Source of the DNA: Phanerochaete sordida
Lineage: Eukaryota; Basidiomycota; Agaricomycetes; Polyporales; Phanerochaetaceae
Assembly (NCBI GenBank): GCA_019973155.2
Contig: BPQB01000086.1
Coordinates: 62,001-126,000 of the forward strand
Direction: 5' to 3'
DNA: 64,000 nt
The notes under the pieces were generated by a model that was not told the DNA's origin, did no database searches, and saw only the letters and a list, made by a program, of their open reading frames with translations. The position numbers and the translations under genes are program-made. Below, piece after piece: positions 23,470 to 33,916 of the stretch (positions are counted from its first letter, which is position 1; the number at the start of each line of letters is the position of its first letter).

Positions 23470-25138
23470 TCAGTAAGCTATAGACACAGATGCTGGATTG
23501 CGACTCTCGTCATTTGCCAGAAGATTAGAGTCCACCAGATGCGTGTCGTCAGCATCAGTGTCGGCGTCGCCTAGGCGTAATGGCTCTCCAATGTTTCCTA
23601 TCGCGAACGATTGTCCTTGAAGTCTCACATCAGACATCTGTCCTGCAGATGGTCTGTAGAGACTATAATTGCTCGGCGCAGAATTTGCCGAAAACTGGCG
23701 TAGATCTAGCATAAATCGCTGAACGAGGACAGAAGGCTAGTTCGACAGAAGTTAATAATATACGCGGTGAAATTCGGGAAAATCATCGCTCACTAAGCCC
23801 TGTAAGAAAAGGTTGACGAAGTTGCCCCCCTGTCTTCACAATTATAAGCTGTGGACCGACGTATGTTGTGCAAAAACTGACGTCACTTATCCTAGTCCGT
23901 AGTGTGAATGTCATGACTTGCGCGACGTCTAAACCGGCTAGAATCCTATCAAGACTGTTAGCATTTATCTATAGATCAAACAGGCAAAGAGGCACACAAG
24001 AAATACAGCGTGCCTAGAAGATCAAGTGAACATTCATTTCCTGCAGGAACTAGTAATAGATACGGCATACCATCACGAAGCAAGAGAGTCGATATGGAAG
24101 ATTGCACACCAGAGTTCCGTAGGTATCGCCAATGAGAGATGGTCTTGATACAGGTGAGAAGAATGGTTAACAGGTCTGAGGCTAGTGCGCTGCCTCTGGT
24201 CAAGTAGAGCACTGAACGTGCTTATATTTCAGGGGCGGTTCTCAAGGGTGAATGGATGGGCATACTTCTGCGTCGCTGCAGTGTCAGTGGCACGCACCTC
24301 GACTGCAAGTAATCAGAAAGCTCACATTATGTTCATCTCCGGTGAAACGTCCATATTCCACACACATGTCGCAATTGGAGAGGTGAGAAAGTGTGACTGA
24401 GTCCGTGACCAGTTGTACTGCTCAAATCCTGCTAAGGCGAGGAGCAAATTGTTTTCTTTGAGGACATACGGAGTTTGTGGCGATTGGAACGCATCCAAGG
24501 GCGACGACTATTGTGCAGAGCACATAACGAAACTGCGAGTCTCTCCACAAAGCATAAACGCGCAGGCCTGAAAACACTGATGCACATGTAATGAGACTGC
24601 ATGCGCCACAAAACTGAATGATACTTACATGCAAGCTGTAAGAAGGAGACGAATAAGAGGAGTTGACCAGGCGCAATCATGCTCTGGCAGCTGCGCAGAT
24701 GTAAATTTTCGGACCTTCTGGTATATAATTCGACGATACACTCCTAGTAATTGTGAGCGCCACTGGACATATGATGCACCATAATAAGTCTCCTTACACG
24801 CAGAGGGGCTCGATGGTATGTACCAGCCGACCGCTTGATAGGCAACCATTACCCAGCGGGTGGAGAGCAAGAGAACTGAGGTGGCAGTGACTTTTCTCCG
24901 CCATACGCAGGCAATCTCTTGGTCCAGAGTTATCACATATTCGTATGACACAAGGGCTGGAGACTGTGTAAGCGATACGAAATAGCGATCAGTATACGAA
25001 AGCCTACTCAGAAGGGCGAAGTCAGTGTAGACACCAGTCTGACTGCACACCAGTAAGCAGAGACTTAGGCAGTGGGGGCTGCACAGTTACGCACTCAGCT
25101 TGGAGCTCGCGCTGTAGGTCAGCTGTGGACTGAGCCAT
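23470..25138 (-). CDS. DUF6533 membrane protein, copy 4 (subfamily III)
   Basis: Start ATG 25138 (MAQSTADLQRELQA), splicing to QTGVYTDFALLS. Core YEYVITLDQEIACVWRRKV...LLLSTRWVMVAYQ (about 24840-24950), then PGQLLLFVSFLQLAC, LRVYALWRDSQFRYV with GCVPIATNSV (about 24470-24575), YNWSRTQSHFLTSPIATC, a 2-nt exon at 24266-24267, VLYLTRGSALASDLL, short GTLYF exon, and MLDLRQFSANSAPSN with GNIGEPLRL. The family's LTWxKT motif is LTCIKT here and MLNLRQF is MLDLRQF. These are single-residue departures that could mark weaker constraint; no stop was seen. Groups with copies 6 and 7. Confidence 0.85.
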
Positions 25139-25559
25139 GGTTTTGTGGAACGACAGGACGCCGTGCTTTGCAACCCCCCCCCCCCTTTTATGTCTATTTC
25201 TGCCGCGTCAAGGCCTCCCAAAAAGTCCGACCTCAGCTGTTCATGGGAATCGTTGCCTTGGAGCAGCCCCGTTTCATCCATCTCATTAGCGACGAACATC
25301 TTGTGCGCTCTGCTGTGCTATACAATGGCTGTTTGTACGCAGCCATTGTCGCCAAAGAAAAGAGTCCGCAGGCTATGTCGGTTCGGCTCACTTTTTCGCT
25401 AGGAAATAACAGAAGAAAAGGAAGCGTGTTGGCGCCACATCGCACGAATCCTGCATGCCATTTTATCGAATACCTGCGAGCTAGCTACTGCGTGGGAGAT
25501 CTTACGTTGCTACACATAATCGATACTCCCAATCGAGTCGGCCAGTCCGAGCACTTGGG

Positions 25560-26005
25560 CGGTGTCTCAAGCGGCGAGATCTCTAAGAAGATTGTGGTAT
25601 CCCAGCCGCCACAGGAAAAGACGGAGTAGCTTACAGAAAGTGAAGCAAACATGACGAGGGCAATCAGTACTCCTAAGATTCAAAACAATCAGAAGCTTGA
25701 ACATCAAAGATTACCGACCGAGACCACGTATGTGCGATCAGTGAGGAAAGGCATGAATCCGGAAGGTTCGGACCCTGAGTTAATACGTGACGTGCGGTGA
25801 AGTAAAGCATCGCACATATCTACGTGGAATTGTGATAGACATGTTCGATGTCAGCGCAATGATCCCGGCGGCATACAGCAGCTCGCATCTTACGCAGCCT
25901 GATACACTGACGGTCCACATGCACGTGTAAGACGGAGCGCTGTAGTACTGCCGATACGAGCGCGTAAACATTGAAGCAATTGAATCACAGCGGGATACTA
26001 GCACG
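25560..26005 (-). pseudogene. decayed DUF6533 copy B
   Basis: Minus strand shows RQYYSAPSYTCMWTVSVSG (matching the loop exon, for example QGAPFYTCVYVTNVSD) and then MLYFTARHVLTQG at the position of VLYFTRSGALASD. A degraded FLWRLGYHNLLRDL lies further down, where HWRxLRRxGLxSS...LLLRD is expected. Frames do not join and both ends are missing. It lies directly upstream of copy 4 and downstream of the secreted-protein copy 2. Confidence 0.5.
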
Positions 26006-26017
26006 GTTGAGACTTGC

Positions 26018-26406
26018 TCAGTCCAGATTAAAACTCTCCGGGTACGAGAGCAGGAGGCTGAAGTACTGGTAGAGCCCCTTCCAAGACGCGGACACGTTGA
26101 ACTGCGGGTCGAAGGGCCCGTTGTAGAGCACGACGCTGGGGCCCCACTGGTCTGACTGCGCGCAGACGTCGAGGCACGCCGTCACGACGACCACCACGCT
26201 CTTCTGGGCTATGGTGGAAATATAGTCCTGGATGCGGGTCAGGAGTGATGCCATGTAGGATGGTAAAATAGACGAACGTCCATGTGCAGCTCGGCAGTGA
26301 AGTTCTGCCCTACGGCCAGTGTTTGGTTGGTCGTGGGCACGGCGATGTGCAGACGCTGAGCGGCGACAGCCGCAGGGAGAAAAGCAAGTAGTAGAGTGTA
26401 CTTCAT
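26018..26406 (-). CDS. small secreted protein, copy 2 (shortened C-terminus)
   Basis: Exon 1 encodes signal peptide MKYTLLLAFLPAAVAA then QRLHIAVPTTNQTLAVGQNF, ending HMD with a GTTCGT donor at the same codon as copy 1. Exon 2 carries YISTIAQKSVVVVVTACLD, VCAQSDQWGPSVVLYNGPF and KGLYQYFSLLL. It then ends SYPESFNLD with TGA, about 30 residues short of copy 1, whose last exon is absent. It may be a truncated but expressed variant or an early pseudogene. A TATAAAA lies at 26491-26498 on the minus strand. Confidence 0.7.
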
Positions 26407-26819
26407 AGCCAGACGGGTTATATAGCTAATGAGGATGCTAAGCTCTGAGACCAGTCGATGAGGAACCAGACGTACGCCACACAGCTGAGCTTTTATAGTC
26501 GCGCCATGCTGTTTGGGGGCTAGAGCCGACTCGGAGCGGCAGGGGCGTGGCGATCTGCTACGGCAGGCTGCCTTCGCGCCTTCGCACAGTAGATCTACGT
26601 TGTTCGGCGCAACTGTCAGCTTTGGTAGAGGAGGGCGTACTTGCATCAGGTAGTCTCGTCCTGGTTGGCTGCAGCAGAGCATGCATCAAGCTGCGTGGCA
26701 GACCGGATCGCCATCCTGTCTATTTATTGTCCAGCTCATGGAGAGGCAAACGGTGTGGCATGACCGTGGTAGACTTGAGAAGATGATACTGGCAGATGGG
26801 ACCGGGAGGAGAAATGCTC

Positions 26820-27330
26820 GGAGGACGGGATAAGCTAACAGCAACACTACAGCTTACGCCGATTACTTACCTGTTACTGACAATAACTTACTTATTAGAC
26901 GCCTCAGTAAGAAACTCAAGCTTTGCTTTCTTACTTGCAAGCTTACGCTCGCTACAAGTTTACTGACACCGAGACTTTCTCCCGCTCGGCCTCGGAGGAC
27001 CACTTTCACCCTCCCTCCATCGTCCCGCTGTAATTTATCCCTCTATTTATTCACAGTCAAGTTCCATCATGTCGACGTCTGCCGTAGCTGCAGAAGAGCA
27101 TCCGAGGTCGCCATCGCTCGAATATGTCGCGCACTTCAGGACGGGCCCGCCGCCGTTCAACACGCCCGCCGACTTCATCATCAGGACTCCTCAAGGCACC
27201 GACTGGCACGTCTCTGCGGCACTCCTAAGCTATGCATCACCCTTCTTTCGCGACCTGGTCCGCGAGCCGACGAGCTCGACCACCCGGTTCGTCCTGGAGA
27301 TCCCGGAGTCCGACGCCGTCCTCGAGGCCC
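26820..27330 (+). repeat. direct duplication (other copy 22675-23195)
   Basis: Uninterrupted version of the duplicated BTB leader and start; further upstream similarity begins near 26756. Confidence 0.8.
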
Positions 27331-28005
27331 TTCTTCGCTTTGCGTATCCCGGGCCCGACCCAGTCCTGCACGACCTCGACGACGTCACGGAAGCGTACGC
27401 CGCGGCGCAGAAGTACCAGCTCGGCGCGACGGTACAGGCCCTCGAGCGCGCGATGCTCGCCCCGCGCTTCACCGCGAGCGAGCCCCTGCGCGTGTACGCC
27501 GTCGCGCGCCGCCTCGGGCTGGAGGACATTGCGGACGCCGCGGCGTTCAGCGCGTGCAAGACCCCGCCTGCAGCTTGGCCCTTCTGCGAGGAGCTCGCGC
27601 AGATCAGCGCCGCGCAGTACCACGAGCTGCTCGTGTATCACCGTCGCCGCGGCGCGCTGGCCGTTCAGGCGCTGCAGACGCATGACCTCGGGGCGCCGTG
27701 CGCGCGATGCGGGAAGCCGTGGGCGAAGAAGTACCGGAGCAAGGCGGGCAAGGTGCTCCTCGAGGCACCGGCGGACGTGCGCGTGTTCGAGGTTGAGTTC
27801 GTGGCGAAGCTGGCGAGGGACATCAGCTGCAAGGAGTGCTCGTACAGCATGCTGCAGGCGCTGCGTCCGGATGGGTCGTTGTCGAAGTTGAAGGCTGTCG
27901 TGGAGCGGCTGCCGTTGAGTGTTGTATCAGGTGCGTCGCGAAAGCTTCTAGGAGCGAACATTTTGCTGACTTTGTGATTGAGCAGAGCCGTCCGGTACGG
28001 CATGA
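27069..28005 (+). CDS. BTB/POZ domain protein with C-terminal CxxC pair (BTB2)
   Basis: Exons 27069-27930 and 27986-28005 give 293 residues ending VVSEPSGTA. The BTB fold covers roughly residues 15-110: FRTGPPPFNTPADFIIRTPQ, WHVSAALLSYASPFFRDLV, FVLEIPESDAVLEALLRFAY. A helical region follows (YQLGATVQALERAMLAPRF, VYAVARRLGLEDIA). The C-terminus has CARCGKPWAKKY and CKECSYSMLQALRP, a possible zinc site. BTB proteins are often Cul3 adaptors or oligomerisation modules; which applies here is not known. If the intron were retained, the protein would end ...ANILLTL at 27977. Confidence 0.9.
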
Positions 28006-28444
28006 GTCCCAGCTGTTCCCCAACAGACTGTTTTTTATCTGGTACGCGTGCATCTATTGCGGCACTCTTACGATGCTAACGCTCCTGCAGGTACTGTATT
28101 TTTTGTTGTATATCTCCCCATACGTCTTGTTTCAATAAAACCTCCTCCTATGTCCCATCGCCACATTCGAACTGTTGAAGAAGCCTTGAGTATGAGTCAG
28201 CCTCGGTCTACCAGCCTCGGCGAGGCCTCCAACACGTTTGCATGGTGGTAGCTAGGCTGACAAGCCCCGAGCTCCTCGGAGATATGCCGGCGGCTCGGAC
28301 GTGCACCATATCCGAAAGGGATCTCCACCGCGCGTTGCATGGCGCTGCAGCCTACAGCGGCGCCGCCCAGTGGCGCGTCCATCAATATTATCATTGCAGC
28401 TGAGACAGAAGTCTGCGGATCGGCGACGAGACGCGGGCTGCACA

Positions 28445-28454
28445 GCTTATATTC
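28445..28454 (+). promoter_or_regulatory. TATA-like element of DUF6533 copy 5
   Basis: GCTTATATTC followed by CTGACCTCGCC, about 65 bp before the ATG at 28515; near-identical to the element before copy 1. Confidence 0.6.
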
Positions 28455-28514
28455 CTGACCTCGCCCTGAGTTGTGCAGATCCTCGATACCCCTTCCCGCA
28501 ACCGCGCTTCACCC

Positions 28515-30132
28515 ATGTCAGACTCCGTGCTCGGAGAGCAGGGTGCAATTGAGGAATAGTGAGCCGCGCCCGGTCTTCCCTCAAGTCGTCTCTGACACAC
28601 GCGCGCCGCCCAGTTATACCGGCAACCGCGTCCAAGCGGGTCTCCTTGGTGCGTGCTCTACATCCGCCGTCGATATATTGACTGAGAGCTTTTAGGCCTT
28701 GTCGCGTACGAGTATGTCATCACGTTCGGCCAGGAGGTCGCGTGCGTGTGGCAGAAGCCCATCAGCGCGACGTCGGTGCTCTTGCTCTCCACTCGCTGGG
28801 TCATGGTCCTCTACCAGGCGATCTGGGTGACGCCGTCGGGCGTCGAGAGGTGTGAGTACGCGGACATCATTTTGCAACATGACCAAGGACCGCTCATGAC
28901 ATGCGTGCTTCGCCAGACGTCGCGCTTCTGTTGTAGGGACGCACGTGTTCATGGGGTTTCTCGGTCCAGCTGCCGACGCTGGGAGCCCGTGAGCCAGTTG
29001 CTGCTCTTTACGTCGTGGGCACAAATTGCAGGTATGCGTGCATGGCCTGGGTATTTGTCGGCGCTGACGCCCTGTTCTAGTGTTCTCTGGTCTCAGAGTC
29101 TATGCGCTCTGGCACGACTCGCGATTACGGCACGTCTTGCTCGTAGCTGTGATTTTGTTGGGCTGCATACCGATAGCCACGAATTCCGTACGTTTATCGT
29201 CAGGTCATGCCAGCCCTTCGCGTCTGCCCGTGCTGAGGCAATCGTAGTTCGCCTGGTCGCGCATGCAAACTATGTACACCGACCTTCCGTTTGCGTCGTG
29301 TGTATACCGCGTAGATGTGCCTAAACATCTGAGCACCATGTAAGCGGGAATTCTAGGCATTCCGTGCGCGCTGACCTCGTGTCATCCTCTACAGAAGTCC
29401 GTAGCTTTGCTGCTACCGTGGTTAGCTGAGTTCATACGTCTCTAGTGCTCTACTTCACGCGCAGTGGCGCACTCGCCTCCGACCTGCTGGTGGTCATCCT
29501 CACGTGGACGAAGACATTTATGCATTGGAGGCAGCAGCGGCGGGCGGGGCTGAAGTCGTCCGTCGCGACCTTACTCCTTCGGGATGGTACGCCAACAATC
29601 CGACGCTCCGGTCTCGAGAGATCCTGATCATAACCTCTGATCAGGTACCATATATTTTGTGTGAGTCTCATCGCCCTGCAGTCAAAGACCCACATGACAA
29701 GACCCGTACAGAACCATCCTTGCTCTCGATGTCGCACAGATGGTGACGTACTCTGTGAACAACGTTAATGGCGTAAGCATACCCAGCCGTTCGACCAAAC
29801 CGGCCTAGGCTCACCGAGCTCTTCGCAGTCCACCAACATCGCGAACAACTTCCTGCAAGGCTTAGTAAGCCCTTCGCCCTCGCTCACCAATCCCGTCCTG
29901 ACGCCTCCAGCCTCCAATCCTCCTACAGCGCTTCATGCTGAACCTGCGGCAGTTCGCCGACCAGAAAGCCCCGGACGACCGCGACGCGGAAGAGCTGGCC
30001 TATGCGGAGTCGACGGTCAGGTTCAGGGGTCGTTCGCGTGGCCTGGGGAATATCGGAGAGCCGCTGAGCTTCGACGAGTCGGACGCGGTGACGGACGAGG
30101 ACAGCTATACGCAGCCGTCGACACTTGTATAA
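28515..30132 (+). CDS. DUF6533 membrane protein, copy 5 (subfamily I; fully modelled)
   Basis: Twelve exons: 28515-28558, 28614-28648, 28696-28849, 28970-29031, 29081-29187, 29248-29339, 29395-29396, 29446-29586, 29645-29660, 29712-29772, 29829-29864, 29911-30132. They sum to 972 nt, 323 residues, with no stop. Motifs in order: MSDSVLGEQGAIEE, YYTGNRVQAGLL, YEYVITFGQEVACVWQKP, TRWVMVLYQ, QLLLFTSWAQIA, LRVYALWHDSRLRHV, GCIPIATNS, VLYFTRSGALASDLL, LTWTKTFMHW, TLLLRDG, MVTYSVNNVNG, NNFLQGL, MLNLRQFADQKAP, GNIGEPLSF. Several hydrophobic stretches suggest a polytopic membrane protein of about seven helices with an acidic cytosolic-like tail. Function unknown. The open frame across the 2-nt exon is the main support for that exon. 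Confidence 0.92.
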
Positions 30133-31066
30133 TGAATTCGCACGAGAATGCATAACTTCGGCATGTATTCCTCATCGCCTGCGCCCAGAGTTGAAACCTC
30201 GCTCTAAGCCCGTCGGTCGTCAACTATCCTATCGTTGTGCTCATGGATGCGGCAGAGGTACGTGGCTGTCCGTATCGCCTTTACGGAACGAGATTGCTGA
30301 CAAGCTGCTGACGGCTATTAGATCATCGCGCCATTTTGATGAAGATGCTAATCTTCCGCCCCTCTAATGTCATGATCACGTCGATATCAGATGCACTATG
30401 CACTTGATGATAGCGTTCGCCGCATGTCCCGGGGTCATACGACCATCCCCGAGCTGGTATGCGCGTTTACGACTGCGAAGGCTTCTAGGTACGCCTTGGG
30501 CACGCCTTCGCTCGCTAGCTTACCTGCACGCTCCGCAGCGCCTGGTACCGGTATTCTCAGCGCCTCCGTCCCATCCCGGTGCGTGCACAAGCCTACCTTC
30601 GTGCGCGACTTTGCCCTCGTCGGTGTTAGTGGTAGTGCCCAGCTATATCCATAAACGAGCGCATGGCGGAAGGACAGACGTTCTGGCACACCAGGTTGAG
30701 CGTACATGTCTGGCTCCAGCAACTCGACCGCTATCGTCACTCGGCGAGTCTGCTCTCAGCGGCGCGTCTGCTTCCAGCTTCTTTCCCGGATACGCCTGCG
30801 TCTAGCGGAGCCCGCGCGTCATTCTGGGTGAGCAGTCAGGCACCCGCACAGATTGCGCCGGTAAGTAACGGGCTGAACGTTTGCGGATGACAGGGGCCAG
30901 CGTACATCCAGCGTGCATATCTGCGATGCGACAGATTAGGGCGGACACCTCGGTGGGGGCAGCATGCCGCCCGCCAAACGAATAGGTTCCGAAGAAAAAC
31001 GTAGAGATGGTCATAAATCCTCGGCTCCACGACAGAAGGCATTGCAGACCGTCCCTCATCGCATCC
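30133..31066. other. intergenic between copies 5 and 6
   Basis: Upstream sequence of copy 6 shares short blocks with that of copy 7 (for example GATGACAGGGGCCAGCGT versus GGTGACAGGGTCCAGTGT, and TTTCCCGGATACGCC versus TTTCCCCGGATTCGCC), so the promoter region was co-duplicated. No gene recognised. Confidence 0.5.
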
Positions 31067-32749
31067 ATGGACCAGTCTTCAATCGAGCTGCAGCGCGAAT
31101 TCCGAGGATAGTGAGTCTTCACGCAGCTTGCTTGCGCCGGACTTCTTCCTCATTGCTCGCAATTAGTCAGATCGGCAGGACCTCTGATATTCTCCTGCTC
31201 GGTATGGCCCGGCGCATTGCTCCTTGTTCCATGAAGCTCACGCAGCTCGCAGCCCTCATCTCCTATGAGTATGTGATCACCTTCGATCAGGAGGTCGCGT
31301 GCGTTTGGCGCAGAAAAGTCTCTGCTGCATCAGTCCTCTTGCTTCTGACGCGCTGGGTTATGGTTGTCCACCGGTTGTCCAATGTGATTCCATCGCCAGA
31401 TACTTCCGCGTGTACGTCATTCAACTGTGCTTTCTGAGACATTTTATAGCGCGCATGCTCACGACTGCCACTAGGAGTGCACCAACGCCTTCTGCAGCGA
31501 GAATACTGAACATCTGCTTTGACGCAGCTGTCGCAGGAATTATCCGCTGGCCGCGTTCCTCTTGATCGTTTCCTCTGGACAGCTTGCATGTACGCATGGC
31601 CGTAGTCCATGTTAGAAGTAATCTCATGGGTATCTACTCCAGTATTTTCAGGCCTCCGCGTCTACGCTCTCTGGCGCAGCTCGCGGTTTCGTTACATCCT
31701 CTTCGCGATAGTCGTTCTACTCGGTCTCGTCCCATCCGCCACAAACTCAGTACGTCACTCAGCCAAGATTCATTATATTCCCTCCAGCTGATTCTTTCAA
31801 TAGTACAACTGGGCACGGACGCAGGTTGAATACCAAGGCTACCCATTTTATGCATGTAGCTTGAGCGTCAATGTCACGGAAGAGCTAAATACCATGTAAG
31901 CACCCTCGAGTACCCTGGGTGATTGCCTTCAAGTGCGGTGGTTTACAACGTATCTAGAAGTACGCTCGTCCCTGTCCTTACGTTTCTCGTCCGACGTTCA
32001 TGTATGGCGTGTAGTGCTCTATTTCACCCGATGTAGCGCGCTTGCCTCAGACCTATTGACGATGGTCCTGACCTGGGTCAAGACCTTCTCCCATTGGCGC
32101 AATTTACGACGCGCTGGTCTGCGATCCTCAATCTCAACTCTCTTACTACGCGACGGTACGCTAGCGCTATATTCACTGCTGCTTTGGGAAAGGATAGGTG
32201 CTAACGAAATTCATTAGGTACATTGTTTTTCTTGTACGCCACCTAGTGTTTCATTCTGTGTACACTCGCTGATGATCTCCAGAATTCTTGCTGCCCTCAA
32301 CGTCGCACAGATGTTGACCTACACAACTCGAAACAGCATCGGTGACGTGAGTCTTTGCATAGCATCGTGTTATTCTCCCGTCTTATGATCTTCCTCCCAG
32401 GGGGCCAACTTCGCAGACGCGTTTCTGCAGAGCTTGGTCGGTGCCCTTCCCCATGAACCAGGGCTTGTGCTGATTGCCGACTGGCTAGCCCCCGGTCCTC
32501 ATACAGCGGTTTATGTTGAACCTACGCCAGTTCGCATCACCGACCGAACAGAGTATCTACGGACCGTCTGCGGTGCAAATGTCGACTGTGAGGTTTCAGG
32601 AGCGATCCTCTCCTCTGGGAAATATCGGGGAGTCGTTATACTTCCGTGACCTCGACCCCGACGAAGACGAGACGGATCTGGCGAGCTCCCTTGACCTCAA
32701 TACCGGTGACAAAGGCGAAAGCCTGTCGATACCAGCCGCAGTGGTCTAA
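31067..32749 (+). CDS. DUF6533 membrane protein, copy 6 (subfamily III)
   Basis: Start ATG 31067 (MDQSSIELQREFRG), splicing to YQIGRTSDILLL. Core YEYVITFDQEVACVWRRKV...LLLLTRWVMVVHR (about 31255-31413), then FLLIVSSGQLAC, LRVYALWRSSRFRYI with GLVPSATNSV, YNWARTQVEYQGYPFYAC, the 2-nt exon 31958-31959, VLYFTRCSALASDLL, LTWVKTFSHW, GTLFF, ILAALNVAQMLTYTT, FADAFLQSL, and MLNLRQFASPTEQS with GNIGESLYF. The tail is acidic (DPDEDETD). No break seen. Same strand as copies 5 and 7. Confidence 0.9.
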
Positions 32750-33002
32750 TATTTGGTACGCCACCAATATCCGTGCCTATTTCTGGCATACATCGTTCTA
32801 ATGCTTTGACAGGCTTACAGTCTCTGTGAACTATGAATGCGATCTCTTTCTGAGGATATGCGCTTGCCTTAGGCAGTCTCATCCCACACGCTTGCGCTAC
32901 AGGCGTCAGCCTGCATCCCGAGGGTACCACGACAGAGTTCGCTGTCCATACCGCACCGAGAACGTCCCTAACAGAGGCTCAGGCGTTTAATCAGCGTCTC
33001 TT

Positions 33003-33240
33003 GCCCACATCCTTCGGCGGCTCATGCTGAGTCTGCGGCACTCTGCCGACCAGAACGCTCCGGACGGCAGGACACGTCCAGACAAGTCCGCTCTAACGAT
33101 GCGCCTTCTGTCAGGTCCAGGACGCAGCCCTGTGTCCGCGGGCATATTATTGCAGAGCCTCTGAGCTCTACGAGGTGGACCGCTCGGCGGATGGGGATGG
33201 ATCTGTGCAGCTTTCTAAACATGTTCAGCGAGATCATGCG
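33003..33240 (+). pseudogene. decayed last exon of a DUF6533 gene (copy C)
   Basis: In one frame: ILRRLMLSLRHSADQNAPDG, matching ILLQRFMLNLRQFADQKAPD of subfamily I. After a frame change, AGAGCCTCTGAGCTCTACGA aligns with the GEPLSFDE codons of copy 5. No upstream exons were found in the 250 bp to the left. So a subfamily I gene once stood between the two subfamily III genes. Confidence 0.65.
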
Positions 33241-33916
33241 AGGACAGACTTTCGTTCCCTGCACAGACGCACTCATGACGCCTGGTCCTGACCTGATAGG
33301 GCTCAACTACATCAAAGGTGCGTAGTCGTCCGAGCCGCTCTACCTCGAACGAGCTGCTGATATCGCACCGAAGTAGCTCACGGCGCGTATGGCCTCGTCA
33401 GACGCGCCAACCTATTTATCTTGACGCGGACAAGGAGCTTCCCTCAAGTGGAAGAATCCGCCCTCCATGGCGCTGGCGCCGTCAGACAGCATTTACTATT
33501 TGTAACTCGCAGACGGGAGCCTACGGGAGTCCCAAGGCACGCGTGCGAAAGCGTATCTCTCTCACAGCGCAGCTCGCGAGCCTTCCCGTCATGGCCCTGC
33601 TCACAATGATACCTCCGCGGCGCAATCACAGCAAGCCCTTTCCCCGGATTCGCCAGCGTAAATCGAAGGTTATACATCGCACTGGCTTGGCTGGCAGTTA
33701 GGTACCCGTGCCGTCAATACCGGCGTATGACGGGCTGATCTCTCGCAGGTGACAGGGTCCAGTGTGCCTATCTGCGGCGCCACATGTCGGGAAGACACTT
33801 TTGGGACGGAATGTTGCTCTCCAAACTCAAATGAATAGATCCGTCGGATAAGGGAGGGCTGTTTATAAGCTCTCAGAATGCGACTGTCCGCGGACCATTC
33901 TCAATCAATCGCACAT

